This document shows, in pieces, positions 23,739-24,283 of a stretch of DNA of 24,283 bases (the first letter of the stretch is position 1; every line of letters begins with the position of its first letter). Under the pieces are notes generated by a model, which was not told the origin of the DNA, did no database searches, and worked only from the letters and a program-made list of their open reading frames with translations. Origin of the DNA: Oscillospiraceae bacterium (GTDB lineage Bacteria > Bacillota > Clostridia > Oscillospirales > Ruminococcaceae). The position numbers and the translations under genes are program-made. Location: positions 1 through 24,283 of the forward strand of contig JAEDLR010000026.1 of assembly GCA_016295145.1 (NCBI GenBank), read 5' to 3'.

Positions 23739-23767
23739 ATTGTACCACACATCATAAGTCTTGTCAA
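23739..23767 (-). promoter_or_regulatory. Promoter of the mraZ (dcw) operon
   Basis: On the minus strand TTGACA (23767-23762), 17 bp, then TACAAT (23744-23739), with TGTGG directly before the -10. The start site would be near 23732, giving a leader of about 195 nt that holds the TGGCA repeats and one strong hairpin. Confidence 0.85.
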
Positions 23768-23856
23768 GAGATTTTCTTGATTTTTGGCAAATAAATTTTG
23801 TGTGGCTGCTAAATCGGCGTATTTCCGTTATATTCTCCGATCAGGCATCCCTTGAC

Positions 23857-23889
23857 AAAAAAACAGGCTCATCGCAAAGGTGAGCCTGT
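23857..23889 (-). terminator. Second terminator upstream of mraZ
   Basis: ACAGGCTCA (23889-23881 in the minus direction) pairs with TGAGCCTGT (23871-23863), with a 9-nt loop, followed by a run of seven T. It lies about 90 bp beyond the rpsR terminator and blocks read-through into the mraZ promoter region. Confidence 0.85.
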
Positions 23890-23975
23890 GCATTTTCTGT
23901 GGATCGCCGGTGCAGAATGTAAGGTTGCCTGATGGTTCCCCATCCACGAAGCGCGGCGCGCAACCTCTTTCCACA
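23890..23975 (-). ncRNA. Candidate structured RNA between two terminators
   Basis: In the minus direction the stretch folds as nested stems: TGTGGA/TCCACA (23975-23970 with 23903-23898) encloses GGTTGC/GCAACC (23965-23960 with 23928-23923). That pair encloses GATGG/CCATC (23944-23940 with 23935-23931) with a GGAA loop. A further CGCC/GGCG match could cross the second stem as a pseudoknot. The terminator at 23857-23889 follows directly. No known riboswitch or small RNA consensus fits and no promoter was seen, so it may be an rpsR 3' product or a stand-alone RNA. Confidence 0.3.
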
Positions 23976-24016
23976 TAAATAAAAAGACCGGAACGAATTG
24001 CTCGTTTCGGTCTTTT
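23975..24016 (-). terminator. Terminator of rpsR
   Basis: AAAAGACCG plus AACGA pairs with TCGTT plus CGGTCTTTT (a 14- to 15-bp stem with one wobble), and the minus-strand run CTTTTTATTT follows. It begins about 16 nt past the rpsR stop codon. Confidence 0.88.
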
Positions 24017-24031
24017 GTAAGCGGATGAAAA

Positions 24032-24280
24032 TCAGTCAGCGGTGTAAGGCAGCAGAGCAACATATCTTGCTCTCTTGATTGCTGCGGTCAGCGCACGCTG
24101 GTGATATGCGCAGGTACCAGTGACACGACGGGGCAGAATCTTTGCACGCTCGGTCATGCACTTCTTCAGGCGATTGATATCCTTGTAGTCAATCATCTGC
24201 ACCTTATCAGCGCAGAACATACAAACCTTCTTGCGGGGACGCTTGCCGCCGCGAGGGCTTCTCTCATGATCCATAGCCAT
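24032..24280 (-). CDS. rpsR: 30S ribosomal protein S18
   Basis: This 82-residue protein binds 16S rRNA next to S6 in the platform of the small subunit. The core IDYKDINRLKKCMTERAKILPRRVTGT and the ending HQRALTAAIKRARYVALLPY are characteristic. Four cysteines (20, 23, 41, 57), including a CMFC pair, mark the zinc-binding form of S18. The coding region looks complete, but only 3 nt lie beyond the ATG at 24280, so its ribosome binding site is out of view and ATG 24274 cannot be excluded. In most Firmicutes it follows rpsF and ssb, which would lie to the right of the window. Confidence 0.96.
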   Translation of the reverse strand: MAMDHERSPRGGKRPRKKVCMFCADKVQMIDYKDINRLKKCMTERAKILPRRVTGTCAYHQRALTAAIKRARYVALLPYTAD

Positions 24281-24283
24281 TGT

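Noticed and set aside
23890..23975. SAM-I type riboswitch
   Set aside because: AGAGG and GGCAACC recall the S-box, but the intervening core and the downstream conserved segments are absent and no methionine or SAM gene follows.
23869..24063. Possible 64-codon gene between rpsR and mraZ
   Set aside because: It runs through two terminators, has no ribosome binding site at a usable start and overlaps the rpsR end. The structured RNA reading fits better.
1..24283. CRISPR arrays, insertion sequences, integrases or attachment sites
   Set aside because: No transposase or recombinase gene, no repeat-spacer array and no terminal inverted repeats were seen. The only regular repeats are the coding hendecads and the short operator repeats.

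Overview
The window reads as chromosomal DNA of a low-GC-lineage Gram-positive of the Clostridia, most likely an Oscillospiraceae/Ruminococcaceae-type gut anaerobe. That placement is inference. It rests on gene content and order (mraZ-rsmH-ftsL-PASTA PBP-murE-mraY-ftsW-murG-murA-ftsQ-ftsZ), a DNPR-type (meso-diaminopimelate) MurE, a SigH-like sigma factor, a DivIVA-type coiled-coil protein, strong AGGAGG ribosome binding sites and consensus sigma-A promoters. Every gene except the first lies on the minus strand.

Layout from left to right. (1) 205-1245, plus strand: a membrane-anchored GH25 muramidase with its own promoter. A bidirectional terminator separates it from the next operon. (2) 5478 down to 1325: a four-gene sugar operon of CUT1 binding lipoprotein, GH105-type unsaturated uronyl hydrolase and two permeases. 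It has a perfect consensus promoter, and no ATPase gene is present. (3) 5684-6266: two small cysteine-rich proteins (DUF1858 and a double zinc ribbon). (4) 6463-7110: a SigH-like sigma factor with its own promoter. (5) 7361-9378: a DivIVA-like protein with ten 11-residue repeats, overlapped by 4 bp with an orphan fumarase/tartrate dehydratase beta subunit. (6) 9728-10864: ftsZ with its own promoter and terminator. (7) 23535 down to 11006: the division and cell wall (dcw) cluster, ten genes in order mraZ, rsmH, ftsL-like, ftsI/spoVD-like, murE, mraY, ftsW, murG, murA, ftsQ. (8) 23536-24031: a long non-coding interval with the mraZ promoter, its operator, a leader hairpin, two terminators and a possible structured RNA. 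(9) rpsR at the right edge.

The dcw genes make and use peptidoglycan precursors at the septum. MurA and MurE act in the cytoplasm, MraY and MurG make lipid I and lipid II, and FtsW plus the class B PBP polymerise and cross-link. FtsQ and FtsL organise the divisome, and FtsZ builds the ring. The cluster is pared down: murF, murD, murC, murB, ddl and ftsA are absent from this stretch.

The most interesting non-coding signals are regulatory. Four direct TGGCA repeats at exact 10-bp spacing lie just downstream of the mraZ -10 and look like an autoregulatory MraZ operator. The mraZ, ftsZ and divIVA-like promoters share an identical TGTGGTA at the -10. A group of near-DnaA-box 9-mers lies between murA and ftsQ. 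A nested-stem RNA candidate lies between the rpsR terminator and a second terminator. I did not find a clearly new defence or mobile system.
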